This document shows positions 40,103 through 48,925 of a DNA stretch of 64,000 bases, in pieces. The first letter of the stretch is position 1. Every line of letters begins with the position of its first letter. A program made the position numbers and the translations under genes. Under the pieces are notes generated by a model that saw only the letters and a list, made by a program, of their open reading frames with translations, ran no database searches and was not told where the DNA came from. The DNA is taken from positions 112,182-176,181 of the IMG/VR virus record IMGVR_UViG_3300043449_002450. One strand, written 5' to 3'. This DNA comes from a virus.

Positions 40103-40989
40103 ACTGCTGTAGGACGACCTGATGTGTCCGGTCTACGCTTGAGCTTTCCTTCTGTCTCAAAGCGCTCTGCTAGGACTTGTCTCGCACAATCGATCATCGG
40201 CGTTTGTATTGTCCCAATTTTAATAGGACCAACCATCATGTCTTTAACATCATACTCAGGAACTTTAATTGATTCGAACGATTTGCGAATTTTCTCAATC
40301 TGCGCAGAAGATGCCTTATCTGCTTGCTCAATTGCCTCCATGGCTTCGATAGCACGCAACATTTTCCTACCGGACTCAGCTTCAGCCGCATATTCTCCGA
40401 TAAGCGTCTGGTTCCTAAATAGTAAATCTATTGACAATATACTCAAAGATTCTTTTACAATCCACCCGAGAATCGTTGGTGCTTGATCTAAGCAGGCCTT
40501 GATTGAAATCCATATCTTTTCGAGTGTTGTCATAGATGACGCCAGACCAAGCTCGACGTTAAGTGGGTTTGTCATCCACATGGTGAGACGATATATGATT
40601 AGATCAACTAAGATCTCACAAAGAAGTGCTGTTGTCTTTTGATGCTTCTCTTTGTCTGATGCGACAGGCGACATGTTGACAACTATGATCTTGTAAGATT
40701 TTGATAAGATTTGAACAGCCGTTGTTCCTTGCGCAATTGTGCGCAAGACGCCAGAGAGCCGTGATAAAGCGGGCCAAGACAGCGACGCTGCTCCAGCTGC
40801 CTCGAGAGCAATTACGCCACCCACCCACATCGCTATAAGCGTGTCAGTGTCATATGTAATGATGTCATCACACGGTCCTGGCGCATTAGCTGTTGGAATG
40901 AAGATCAACGGAAGCATTGAAAATTCATTTATAGCGCCGCTAGATTGCACGGTCTCGCGTATAAAGTGTCTAAGCGTTCTTAGCTGCAT
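40099..40989 (-). CDS. Virion-type protein with targeting N-terminus, only minus-strand gene
   Basis: A 296-aa protein read leftwards. It begins MQLRTLRHFIRETVQSSGAI, then N-E, with the L-R-x-F-I-R-E helix typical of the shared peptide and I-x-E sites at 10-12 and 20-22. It contains several hydrophobic stretches (MLPLIFIPTA; MWVGGVIALEAAGAASLSW; TILGWIVKESLSILSIDLLF), so membrane association is likely. The DNA is AT-richer than flanking genes. No family is recognised. Its orientation and composition suggest an insertion into an otherwise unidirectional region. Divergent promoters must lie in 40990-41047. Confidence 0.72.
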   Translation of the reverse strand: MQLRTLRHFIRETVQSSGAINEFSMLPLIFIPTANAPGPCDDIITYDTDTLIAMWVGGVIALEAAGAASLSWPALSRLSGVLRTIAQGTTAVQILSKSYKIIVVNMSPVASDKEKHQKTTALLCEILVDLIIYRLTMWMTNPLNVELGLASSMTTLEKIWISIKACLDQAPTILGWIVKESLSILSIDLLFRNQTLIGEYAAEAESGRKMLRAIEAMEAIEQADKASSAQIEKIRKSFESIKVPEYDVKDMMVGPIKIGTIQTPMIDCARQVLAERFETEGKLKRRPDTSGRPTAV

Positions 40990-41047
40990 ATAATCTTCAT
41001 CCTTGATGCGTAAGATCGATAATACATATTAGCTGGAAGGCAAAGAT
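40990..41047. promoter_or_regulatory. Divergent promoter region
   Basis: This 58-bp AT-rich spacer separates the minus-strand gene from the rightward gene. GATAAT (41019-41024) is a candidate rightward -10 with GGAAGG as the ribosome-binding site. On the opposite strand TATTAT and an AAGGATG ribosome-binding site lie before the leftward ATG. Confidence 0.45.
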
Positions 41048-43477
41048 ATGAAAGTTCTAATTTCTGAGGTAGCGCTAAGGCGTGCAATTGCGAAAATGTT
41101 GCTAGAAGCTCGCCAGACCGTAAATTTCTTAGAACGCATGGATGAAAAAGCTGTAGCAGCAGTAAAAAATGATGTTATACAGTTTCTTAACATCGTTTTT
41201 CTCAATATCGATGATGCTGAAACGCATACTGATAATCCATTAGCATCCGCCGAAATGTTTGGCACGAGCTACAATGTCACGCTTGGCGAATTAAATATTG
41301 ATAGTCTTAATGGCGATGATCTAAATACTATTTATACGGGCTATCTGGCTGTAAAGTTTGGATCATACGTAAAGACGCCAGGTGGTGCCACTGTGCCCAT
41401 CTATGACCTAGTCGGTGAACTTGACGGTGTCATGATATCTCTGGGTTATGGACAAAATCTTTCTATAAAAGATCTCAACCGGTTCACTCTAAACCTAACA
41501 CGTGGCGGACCGTTGACAGCGCAATCCGATGATCCGAGCGTTGCGAAATCGCGCGACCCAAGTGCAGAGACAGGAACTGCAACGTATTACTCAGAGGAGC
41601 CTGAACCAGGGGAGCCGGAGTCGGGTCGTGAGTCTACAGTTGCAATATCAGATCTAATAGACACGCTTGTGAAAGGCTCTAATGTGACCGGCAACATCCA
41701 AGAGTTTCTTGGAAAGTATCGAGCCGAGCAGGTTACACCACTAGCAGACAGCCTTTCAATTATTGTCGATGCTATGGCATCTGCGGGACCTATAAAGGGC
41801 CTCACATCAATCTTTACTGTTGATATTTTGAACCCAACTGAGCTCGAAGACGTTGCAAATGAGCTATTAAAATCCTATAAGTCACCTGTGACGCTAGCTG
41901 CAACAGCTGCACGTCCCCCAAGCGTTGCAGCATACTCGCTTGTTGACGCGTGCAATTTAAGCTACGGTGATGAGAAATCTGGCCTCAAAGAATTTGCGGG
42001 TCTCTTCTTGGTCTCTCTTGTATTGAATTCAATCTTAATTGCCAGGGGCGTGGGCGTGAGCAATCCAGCATTTTCAGGCGCTGAGAAGCGCCTCAGAAGG
42101 TTAACACGCAATGTAGAAGAGCTGGATGTAAAACTTGCTACACTTAAAGGCACGCCCCAATATGAAAGGTTTATGGCAGTCAAGAAAGAATTGGAGGCTA
42201 TAAAGCTCGAAGCTGAGAAGGCTGTGAGCGACCTAAAGACATCTAAAGAAATTGCTACGTCCTCGCCAGACGCCAGAAAATTTATAACACCTAGCTCTAA
42301 TCTCGATAGCGACGTAATCGATCTAAAACAAAAAGTAGCTGACAAGGCGTTAAATCTAGCCAGAGACAAGCAGGCAATGAGTGCATATCTCGAAGATTAC
42401 TCGGCCTACAGACAAGCACTCATTGATGAGCAGGAAAAGATTAGAAAGTCATATGACGCTGCAAAAACAGCGCTTGAGGCTCGCGCCACGAGAAAGTATG
42501 AGTCCGATTTGGCACTATATAATCAGGCAAACAAGAGCACAAAAGGCAGATCAACTGTTCCAGTTCCCTCGTTACCAGCAGATCCGACGCCAGATGAAAT
42601 CATCAGTCGAGCGCTGGGCACCACTGATCCCGCGCGCATCGCTGAGTTTAGGCGCGTCCTAGATATCAGCATACCTCCAGCAAAGCCGCCGCCAACGTCA
42701 ACATCGTTGCCCACCACAGCCCGCGCGCCCAGGTCGCCTGTGAAGCCACCCCTTGCAGTTGGCGATCCAAGCACACCTGAATTTGAGGCGTGGGTCAAAA
42801 ATGTCGAGACCTTCAAGCAGAAAATTGATGATATTGAGACACTTGAAACACTTGTTGCACGCAAGAGAGCAGAAGTCAGCAGAACTGAGGGGAGAATTCC
42901 TACCAATGTTGATGCTGAGCTTCGAGGCATAGAAGCTGATATTGAGGACGCCAAAACCATAGTTGATAGATTCAAAAAGCAGAAAGCATCTCTTGAAGAT
43001 GGCATGCCTGATACAGGAGAAACAACGAGCCAGTGGGTGGCACGCGCCGTGGACGACTTTACCCAAATTCATGGAATTGGCTCCCTGCTAGGTAAATTTG
43101 TTACCATGGTAGCATTAACTGAGGTTGCAGCAATCGCGGTAGCAGCTATCTATAGATCTTTCTCCACGTGGTCGCCAGATGAGCAGCTTATCTCGCAGTG
43201 TCTTGATAGAGGTTTCACTCAATACGCAGGCGGCCAAGCCAATTTTAAGCCAAGCGCGTCTATGAACAAACTAGAGAGCATGGCTGCTGATGTATACTCA
43301 TCGGGCACGATAGCTCGAGCACGACTCGATTGGTTCAACACAAAAGAAGAGGAGCAGGCCTACTACGCCCTAGCGAGGGCGGTCGCGAAGTTTGCAAGTG
43401 AAGCAGTGTCACCCAGCGGTGCAACATCAACCGCTGCGGCTTCGCTCCAGACAGCACTCGACAAGGTGAAAGCATGA
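41048..43477 (+). CDS. Large coiled-coil virion-type protein with targeting N-terminus
   Basis: An 809-aa protein. The N-terminus (MKVLISEVALRRAIAKMLLE) ends in L-L-E at residues 18-20. Residues 30-300 are mixed alpha/beta. A membrane-like segment lies near 315-335 (LFLVSLVLNSILIARGVGV). Residues 340-480 form a long coiled coil rich in Lys/Glu, and a Pro-rich linker (about 500-575) follows. A second coiled coil (610-655) and another hydrophobic helix near 680 (VTMVALTEVAAIAVAAIY) complete it. Two membrane-compatible helices plus coiled coils suggest a protein that can span or perturb a membrane, perhaps ejected to help DNA entry. I do not know a family for it. Confidence 0.72.
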   Translation: MKVLISEVALRRAIAKMLLEARQTVNFLERMDEKAVAAVKNDVIQFLNIVFLNIDDAETHTDNPLASAEMFGTSYNVTLGELNIDSLNGDDLNTIYTGYLAVKFGSYVKTPGGATVPIYDLVGELDGVMISLGYGQNLSIKDLNRFTLNLTRGGPLTAQSDDPSVAKSRDPSAETGTATYYSEEPEPGEPESGRESTVAISDLIDTLVKGSNVTGNIQEFLGKYRAEQVTPLADSLSIIVDAMASAGPIKGLTSIFTVDILNPTELEDVANELLKSYKSPVTLAATAARPPSVAAYSLVDACNLSYGDEKSGLKEFAGLFLVSLVLNSILIARGVGVSNPAFSGAEKRLRRLTRNVEELDVKLATLKGTPQYERFMAVKKELEAIKLEAEKAVSDLKTSKEIATSSPDARKFITPSSNLDSDVIDLKQKVADKALNLARDKQAMSAYLEDYSAYRQALIDEQEKIRKSYDAAKTALEARATRKYESDLALYNQANKSTKGRSTVPVPSLPADPTPDEIISRALGTTDPARIAEFRRVLDISIPPAKPPPTSTSLPTTARAPRSPVKPPLAVGDPSTPEFEAWVKNVETFKQKIDDIETLETLVARKRAEVSRTEGRIPTNVDAELRGIEADIEDAKTIVDRFKKQKASLEDGMPDTGETTSQWVARAVDDFTQIHGIGSLLGKFVTMVALTEVAAIAVAAIYRSFSTWSPDEQLISQCLDRGFTQYAGGQANFKPSASMNKLESMAADVYSSGTIARARLDWFNTKEEEQAYYALARAVAKFASEAVSPSGATSTAAASLQTALDKVKA

Positions 43478-45822
43478 TCAATCCTCATCTGGAATCGCTT
43501 CAAGAGCTGCGTGGCATCATTAGATCACTTCTACTGGAAGGAGCGCCACCGCCAGAGACTTTCACAAGAAAAAGTGACAGCACGACCTTTGCTAAGGCGT
43601 CAGGACCGGATGTTGGTAATCCCAGAAAGCCTTACAAGTATACGGGCACCCCTAGGGGTGGCAAAGAGGAAACTCTCACATTCACTGATAATGCGGATGC
43701 CAACGCTAAGATTGCAAAACTGACGGGCACTGCTGCACCCGCCGCTGCGCCTGGTGCTAAAAAGAGTGACAAAGCAGATGGCAAAGTCGCAAGTCTTGAC
43801 AGCAGCGTAAGTTTTGAAAAGTTGAACAGAACGCTTGTCACGTATCACGACAAAAATGGTCTGCAACTTGGACCAGCTGGGTATAACGGCAAAGTCATCA
43901 ATGCCGACAAAATACCCACCGAGATGACAGCCAAGCCAAACATCGCTTCTGCAGCGACTGTCGCCTACCTGATCAGCGTGTGCGAGAGCTTACAGGCCAA
44001 AGTCAACGAGGCAAAGTCACAACAAGATAAGGAGAGCTTCTTCACACGTTGGAAAAATCGAAAGCAGCGCTCTGCACAAATTAGCAGCATTGATCAGCTA
44101 TATGACGAGACTGCTTGGAAAGCGCTTATCACATCGCTCAAGAATAGCGATTCACGCCCGTCCGGCATCACACCAGTGCTTGTTACATACATCAACGCCG
44201 TCAAAGATGATGTCTCCCAAGATCCCGACGGTTTCGCAAGATACATCAGCGACCTTGCATCAGCTTTGCAGACGCCCGGTGCGGATGCCGTGGCGGTCTC
44301 ATCAGGTGCCGCCCCAACGCCGGCACCAGCTGCTACTGGCGGTGACATGTCTGATCTTGCTCCGCTCAAAGCTTTCCTCACGGGCAAGGATTCTATCACG
44401 GGTGTCAAAGGCCAGATTGATGATAAAAATGTCGTTACTGCTCTAGTTGGGTTCATAAACAAAACCCTTGCAACTTCACCAACAGATCGCAGCTTCACAG
44501 ATTCGTCATCGACAAATGAGCTCATCATGAGTGCTCTCAACGGATTGCAGTCTGCAAAGAAGACTTCTGATCTTAACGCGTGGAAGGGCATAAAACACTT
44601 GGGCCAGGAGTTCCCAGGAACAGCAGCAGGCCTCGTCCAGTTCCTCAAGTTCTCCTATATAATGCGTGCAGGAGACACAGCGCAAGCAGCCGCGTCCGCA
44701 ATGGGTTATGCTGATCCTAGCAGCATCTACACGCCTCAAGACGCGGATTCCGCCTTCAAGGCAGCGCGGATTGTGGGCGCACTGTCACCTGTCGCATACA
44801 TGACGATCAAGGGTCCCGATGGCAAGATACCCAAGGACGCACGTCTCGTGATTAGCAAGCAGCGCGTAGGGACAACAACCGCAGAGCTGCAGAACCTTCC
44901 AGGCACAGGGCGCGACGTCTTTGTAACAACTTTCACCGCAGACTATCCCGATGGCGCAGCGCTTGTCTTCGGTAAGACTAAGGGACAATCTGGCAACGCC
45001 ATAGTTGACTATGATGGTCCTACATCAAAGACGATTGTAGACGCAGGAATGGAGCAGGGCATTGTTCTCACATTGCAGATTGGTGACAATGTCTATGTGA
45101 AGGAGGGCGCGCAGTTCACATTAGGCAGCGTCATAACTTTTACAGCGGGTGACATAAAGGGCGCAGGGTCCGCGTCTGCTGCAGGACCTGACTTCGTCGA
45201 TCTCGCAGGCATGCCAGCGGGCGTCACTGATGTCAGAGGTGTCTCGCAGGAAGGACCGATCCAGTTCAAGTTCCGCAACATCTACCCCGACCGTGAGGGG
45301 CGACTGCAGGCGGGCGACATCGATGCGACGCTTGACAAGAAGGTCTCGATGAACCGTGATAGGTTCACGATTAGTGTCACTCCGGCGAACAACGATCCCT
45401 CCTCGTTCATCCTCGTCCCCGTCCCAATCAAGCAGAGTCTCCAGGAGGGAGCGCACTGGACCCTCAAGCTGCTTGACACAGGCGCCTCAAAGAAGCAGAG
45501 CGTTGTCCTAGTTCCTCTCACCGCGATCGAATACAACTTCAAGGGGAATAAGATCGGCTACGGTGAATCCTATGACAACCTGACGACAGTCAGCATCACA
45601 CCCTACGAGGGCGCGCTCGGCGCGGATGAAGGTCTCAACGTCAAGACAGTGGGGCAGGTGCTCCAGGATCCTGAGCTTGAGCTCACTCAAGATGACATAG
45701 ATGCGGCCGTGCGCAACTATCTTGTGTCAGACAAGAACCCGATCGGCGGTCCCATGCTGTCATCTGGCCCGCTTCACAACACGATGAACACATATCGTCG
45801 CGCCACCCGGGTCACATTCTAG
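43474..45822 (+). CDS. Large virion-type protein with targeting N-terminus
   Basis: A 782-aa protein overlapping the previous gene by 4 nt (ATGA). The opening MINPHLESLQELRGIIRSLL, then LE, gives L-L-E at 20-22. An Ala/Pro/Lys linker (85-105) and a helical region to about residue 270 lead to a second Ala/Pro/Thr linker (270-290). A helical domain (290-430) is followed by a beta-rich C-terminal half (450-782) with many Gly-Thr-Asp turns, as in phage structural or adhesin-like domains. No catalytic motif is apparent. Confidence 0.7.
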   Translation: MINPHLESLQELRGIIRSLLLEGAPPPETFTRKSDSTTFAKASGPDVGNPRKPYKYTGTPRGGKEETLTFTDNADANAKIAKLTGTAAPAAAPGAKKSDKADGKVASLDSSVSFEKLNRTLVTYHDKNGLQLGPAGYNGKVINADKIPTEMTAKPNIASAATVAYLISVCESLQAKVNEAKSQQDKESFFTRWKNRKQRSAQISSIDQLYDETAWKALITSLKNSDSRPSGITPVLVTYINAVKDDVSQDPDGFARYISDLASALQTPGADAVAVSSGAAPTPAPAATGGDMSDLAPLKAFLTGKDSITGVKGQIDDKNVVTALVGFINKTLATSPTDRSFTDSSSTNELIMSALNGLQSAKKTSDLNAWKGIKHLGQEFPGTAAGLVQFLKFSYIMRAGDTAQAAASAMGYADPSSIYTPQDADSAFKAARIVGALSPVAYMTIKGPDGKIPKDARLVISKQRVGTTTAELQNLPGTGRDVFVTTFTADYPDGAALVFGKTKGQSGNAIVDYDGPTSKTIVDAGMEQGIVLTLQIGDNVYVKEGAQFTLGSVITFTAGDIKGAGSASAAGPDFVDLAGMPAGVTDVRGVSQEGPIQFKFRNIYPDREGRLQAGDIDATLDKKVSMNRDRFTISVTPANNDPSSFILVPVPIKQSLQEGAHWTLKLLDTGASKKQSVVLVPLTAIEYNFKGNKIGYGESYDNLTTVSITPYEGALGADEGLNVKTVGQVLQDPELELTQDDIDAAVRNYLVSDKNPIGGPMLSSGPLHNTMNTYRRATRVTF

Positions 45823-45901
45823 GGGGGCACACGATAAATCGAACGGGACCTACCAGAAGCTGGCTGGGTCAACTCGAAAGAAATAATGGGTAGATAAACA
45901 C

Positions 45902-46183
45902 TTGTCGAGAAAAACGCAACACGCATCATCTGGGGCAGCATGGTGGCTTTACATCGTCGAGTGCGCTGATGGAAGCTTATACACTGGTGTGACGACCGAC
46001 GTCAGCCGCAGGATCGCGGAGCACAACGGAAGCTCGCGCGGTGCCAGATACACGAGGAGCAGGCGCCCTGTCACTCTTCGTTACATGCAGCCCTGCATCG
46101 ATCGATCCGACGCCCAGAAGCACGAGGCGAGGATCAAGCGACTTAGCAGGGCGGATAAGCTTCGCCTGCTGGAGAAAATATGA
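45902..46183 (+). CDS. GIY-YIG domain protein (UPF0213/YhbQ-like)
   Basis: A 93-aa single-domain GIY-YIG protein. WWLYIVECADGSLYTGVTTD matches the GIY...YIG pair (LYIV / LYTGVT), followed by the conserved Arg (SRRIAEHN) and a Glu (KHEARIK). The length fits free-standing UPF0213 proteins rather than homing endonucleases. It may nick DNA in repair or act on foreign DNA. It starts with TTG 45902 and has no clear ribosome-binding site. The upstream 79 nt hold no gene. It ends in an ATGA overlap. Confidence 0.82.
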   Translation: MSRKTQHASSGAAWWLYIVECADGSLYTGVTTDVSRRIAEHNGSSRGARYTRSRRPVTLRYMQPCIDRSDAQKHEARIKRLSRADKLRLLEKI

Positions 46184-46473
46184 CGCGCACGATCCGACGC
46201 TCGGCTATCAGAGACCTTCCGCCCACAGCTGACAGCCCGCAGGCGCCTCCCGCGGTCACATCGACGCCAACGCAGGGCGCGCGCATCAAGGTGAAAACAT
46301 TCAGCGGCGTGACTATTGACGCTGTCATCCGCGACGTCCGCAATGTGGGTGATGGCTGGATCGCGACAGCACGGATGACCGATCATATGCAGCTCGCCCT
46401 CCTCCGCCGTGCGGGTGTCCCCGCTCACGCCATCGATGAGGACTTTACCGTCTTTGACTGGCAGGTCATCTGA
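46180..46473 (+). CDS. Hypothetical protein
   Basis: A 97-aa protein with a basic, Pro-rich N-terminus (TRTIRRSAIRDLPP) and a small beta-rich domain (ARIKVKTFSGVTIDAVIRDV, GWIATARMTD). It could bind nucleic acid. It is coupled to the GIY-YIG gene by ATGA and may be its partner. I do not recognise the family. Confidence 0.6.
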   Translation: MTRTIRRSAIRDLPPTADSPQAPPAVTSTPTQGARIKVKTFSGVTIDAVIRDVRNVGDGWIATARMTDHMQLALLRRAGVPAHAIDEDFTVFDWQVI

Positions 46474-46486
46474 CAAAGAGATAGTT

Positions 46487-47008
46487 ATGCACATGGAAAA
46501 CATCGTCACAATCAAGATCGAGCAGAGCGGAGACCAGGTCCTTCACGAGTTCTACTTCTCCTACATTGCCTACCTCAGGGCAGCATACGTCTGGTTCCAC
46601 TCAGCGCACCACGCGACACGCGGCGTCTCATTCTCGGGTGATCACACATCTCTCTACACGAAGATCTATGAGTTCTTCGAGGCGGAGATCGATGGTGTCA
46701 TCGAGAAGGGTGTCGCGCAGGTGGGCATGGAGCTTGTCTGTCCGAAAGAGCAGCTCGCTGCAGCGGCACAGATTGTCTGCTGCTATCCCTCACCCGCCAC
46801 CGTGTCTCCCACCGCCATCGCGGCAACGGGCCTTTGCTTCGTCAAGGACATCGTCGAGTTCATCGAGGAGCAATTTAAGTGTCTGGAGGACAAGGGCTGC
46901 CTCAGCCTTGGGCTCAATGACATGCTAGCCGCACACGCCAATGGGATCGAGACCTTCATCTATCTGCTCAAGCAGCGGACAGCTGTTGAGATGGAAGGCA
47001 ACCTTTAA
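46487..47008 (+). CDS. Dps/ferritin-like protein
   Basis: A 173-aa four-helix-bundle protein. It shows the Dps ferroxidase pattern. His41 and His53 are 12 apart, as H51/H63 in E. coli Dps. Asp69 follows, then Glu73, 4 apart as D78/E82. The local context (FHSAHHATRGVSFSGDH, then EIDGVIEKG) fits the helix B region. Such proteins oxidise and store iron and protect DNA from peroxide. With the SOD-like protein at 23037 it hints at oxidative-stress control. ATG 46487 is chosen because the reading frame upstream lies inside the preceding gene. The family call is by motif only. Confidence 0.68.
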   Translation: MHMENIVTIKIEQSGDQVLHEFYFSYIAYLRAAYVWFHSAHHATRGVSFSGDHTSLYTKIYEFFEAEIDGVIEKGVAQVGMELVCPKEQLAAAAQIVCCYPSPATVSPTAIAATGLCFVKDIVEFIEEQFKCLEDKGCLSLGLNDMLAAHANGIETFIYLLKQRTAVEMEGNL

Positions 47009-47025
47009 TCTCGGCATGCACGCTG

Positions 47026-47031
47026 TAGAAT
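47026..47031 (+). promoter_or_regulatory. -10 box of a likely leaderless promoter (nucleotidyltransferase)
   Basis: TAGAAT lies exactly 6 nt (GGATGC) before ATG 47038. No ribosome-binding site is present. Confidence 0.5.
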
Positions 47032-47037
47032 GGATGC

Positions 47038-47532
47038 ATGAGCATATTCACACATCCAAAACACTTAGTTGAGGCAGCAGCAGCTGACGGTCCCTGGCCC
47101 GATCGTGGCTGTGTAGTCACCTCCGGCGGCTTTGACCCAATGCACGTGGGTCACCTTCGCTGCATCCTAGAATCGGCTGACCTTGCACAGCGTTCTGGCA
47201 TGCCGCTTATCGTCATCGTCAACGGCGACGGATTCTTGCACAGGAAGAAGGGTTACGCCTTCATGCCTCACGAGGAGCGCATGGAGATAATCGCAGGAAT
47301 CCGCGGTGTCGATCATGTCGTGGGCTGGGATGACGGCAGCCAGTTCGTCACAGAAGCGCTCCGCATCCTGCGCCCTGCCTTCTTCACGAAGGGCGGAGAT
47401 CGTGACACAGCAGCGAATGTCCCGGAGTTCGACCTTTGTAATGCGATCCGCTGCACCGTATTATTTGGTGTCGGCGGCGGCAAGATCCAATCATCTTCGG
47501 ATCTTGTCCGCGCCATTAAGGAGCACCGATGA
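47038..47532 (+). CDS. HldE-type sugar nucleotidyltransferase domain
   Basis: A 164-aa cytidylyltransferase-fold enzyme. The nucleotide motif is GGFDPMHVGHLRCI (HxGH), followed by VNGDGFLHRKKGYAFMPHEE and the KGGDRDTA loop; the final conserved element IQSSSDLVRAI parallels the S-T-T-x-I motif of HldE. It most resembles the ADP-heptose-forming domain of HldE/RfaE. It may activate a sugar phosphate for glycan synthesis, together with the cupin that overlaps its end and the epimerases at 14463 and 19937. The promoter is leaderless. Confidence 0.84.
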   Translation: MSIFTHPKHLVEAAAADGPWPDRGCVVTSGGFDPMHVGHLRCILESADLAQRSGMPLIVIVNGDGFLHRKKGYAFMPHEERMEIIAGIRGVDHVVGWDDGSQFVTEALRILRPAFFTKGGDRDTAANVPEFDLCNAIRCTVLFGVGGGKIQSSSDLVRAIKEHR

Positions 47533-47876
47533 GGATCGTCAAGAAGCCGTGGGGCCATGAGGAGATTTGGGCAGAGACCGACAAGTATCTGGGTAAGATC
47601 CTCTACATCAATGCCGGAAAGCGTCTATCTCTTCAATATCACGAGCGCAAGGTTGAGACAATCCGAGTCCTCCAGGGCAAGCTAATGCTTGTCATCCAAG
47701 AGGGGCGAGATGGTCCCATCTACAATAAGACCTTGTCTGAGGGTGAGACATACCATGTCGCGCAGGGCACGATCCACAGGTTCTGTGCGGGCGATGCAGA
47801 TGTCTCGATCGTCGAGGTCTCCACGCCCGAGATAGATGATGTCGTCAGGCTGGAGGATGACTATGCAAGGAACTAA
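47529..47876 (+). CDS. Cupin, mannose-6-phosphate isomerase-like
   Basis: A 115-aa single-domain cupin similar to the C-terminal domain of ManC-type proteins. KKPWGHEEIWAET is the usual opening, then LSLQYHERKVETIRVLQG with the metal-binding His/Glu set and GTIHRFCAG as the second cupin motif. It could isomerise a sugar phosphate or bind a nucleotide sugar. It overlaps the nucleotidyltransferase by 4 nt (ATGA), so the two likely act in one pathway, and it overlaps the Nudix gene by 14 nt. Confidence 0.78.
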   Translation: MRIVKKPWGHEEIWAETDKYLGKILYINAGKRLSLQYHERKVETIRVLQGKLMLVIQEGRDGPIYNKTLSEGETYHVAQGTIHRFCAGDADVSIVEVSTPEIDDVVRLEDDYARN

Positions 47877-48360
47877 TACACCTGAGGTTTCTGCCGGCGT
47901 CGTTGTCATGCGAAATGACCCAAAGAAGGGCTGGTGTGTCCTCGCCTTGCGTATTGGTAGTCGATTCGACCTACCCAAGGGGCACGTTGAGGAGAAGCAC
48001 CTTGAGTCTGCTAATCCCATCTTGGCATGCGCTGCTGATGAACTAGATCAGGAGGCCGACATTGATCTCCTGCCCCCGGGATCGCCACTAGATCCAACAG
48101 TGAAGATCGCAGCCCTCATCAGCGCAGAATACTACACGTGCAGCAACTTGAACAAGTCGGGCGAGGTGAAGAAGAACGTTCACCTCTTTGCTGCCATAAC
48201 TGAATGCCCCGACGCGACAATCAAGATGAATCCAGAGAGCCAGATCTACGAGCACGATGAGGTCGTCTGGATTTCCGCAGGAAAGGTTGAGACATCGAGA
48301 ATACACCCATATCTGAAGCCAGGCGTCATGTGGGCATTGAGCTTTATCAGGGAGGAATGA
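47863..48360 (+). CDS. Nudix hydrolase-like protein
   Basis: A 165-aa Nudix-fold protein. The N-terminus EVSAGVVVMR is typical. The Nudix box runs from LPKGHVEE through ACAADELDQEADI. Compared with G-x5-E-x7-REUxEExGU, the first Arg is Asp and the final Gly is replaced, so activity may be altered. Substrates could be nucleotide sugars or oxidised dNTPs. ATG 47863 overlaps the cupin gene and is preceded by GGAGGA. Confidence 0.72.
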   Translation: MQGTNTPEVSAGVVVMRNDPKKGWCVLALRIGSRFDLPKGHVEEKHLESANPILACAADELDQEADIDLLPPGSPLDPTVKIAALISAEYYTCSNLNKSGEVKKNVHLFAAITECPDATIKMNPESQIYEHDEVVWISAGKVETSRIHPYLKPGVMWALSFIREE

Positions 48361-48633
48361 GTGAGCGACAAGGATGATGTCACCTATAAGAAGGGTGACT
48401 TTGTCATGCTGCGTCCAATCAGCACGGGTAGCACAAAGGCGGTGAAGGCAGAGGTTCTCATCCTCTATGAGAATGGAACAGTGATCCACGCTTACGATTA
48501 TGAGAATCACTGTTACCGGACAGTGCCCAAGGAAAATATAGAGGGGTTTGTGGGAGAAAAGGCCGCCGCTGCCGTGCAGCGAGCGAAGGAGAAGGCTCTA
48601 AAGTTCTCTCCCAAGAAGAAAGAGACGAAGTAG
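48361..48633 (+). CDS. Hypothetical protein with SH3-like start
   Basis: A 90-aa protein. Residues 8-60 (VTYKKGDFVMLRPI, then VKAEVLILYENGTVIHAYDY) resemble a small SH3/KOW-like barrel and the C-terminus is Lys-rich (KFSPKKKETK). GTG 48361 starts directly after the Nudix stop, behind a GGGAGG ribosome-binding site. The function is unknown. Confidence 0.62.
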   Translation: MSDKDDVTYKKGDFVMLRPISTGSTKAVKAEVLILYENGTVIHAYDYENHCYRTVPKENIEGFVGEKAAAAVQRAKEKALKFSPKKKETK

Positions 48634-48672
48634 ACCGGCTGGTCGCCTACTTAGTAACAGGAGGTATGCGAT

Positions 48673-48750
48673 ATGGCTTGTGTTCTAATTTCCTTCGGCT
48701 CGGGTGACAAGAGCACAAGCTTCTCTCGCACCCCACACCCCGGCCGGTAA
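48673..48750 (+). CDS. Possible 25-residue peptide
   Basis: ATG 48673 follows a strong AGGAGGT ribosome-binding site and encodes 25 residues ending HPGR. It lies in the 313-bp interval 48634-48951, which otherwise lacks large genes. The Shine-Dalgarno sequence is the main support. It could be a leader peptide for the next small frame. Confidence 0.35.
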   Translation: MACVLISFGSGDKSTSFSRTPHPGR

Positions 48751-48760
48751 GGGGTGAAAC

Positions 48761-48913
48761 TTGAAAAACACAAAGCAGGCTCGAGTTGCGTCATTTGCTG
48801 ATAGGCTTTATCAATCGCTTGTCCTCACGCGTGTCTGTGTGGAGATGAGCAGCACATCAAGGGTGACGTCGAACTCAATCAAACGCATTGAGATGTGTGC
48901 CGTCCCCGAGTGA
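48761..48913 (+). CDS. Possible small protein (50 aa)
   Basis: A TTG-initiated frame at 48761, with GGGGTG upstream, encodes 50 residues: basic and Ser/Val-rich (ADRLYQSLVLTRVCVEM). Together with the preceding 25-residue frame it fills most of the interval before the promoter at 48940. No homologue is recognised. The weak start makes this uncertain. Confidence 0.35.
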   Translation: MKNTKQARVASFADRLYQSLVLTRVCVEMSSTSRVTSNSIKRIEMCAVPE

Positions 48914-48925
48914 CCCGTGTATAGC

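Noticed and set aside
45902-46183. GIY-YIG protein as an intron homing endonuclease
   Set aside because: It is not in or next to an intron, and its length matches stand-alone UPF0213 proteins.
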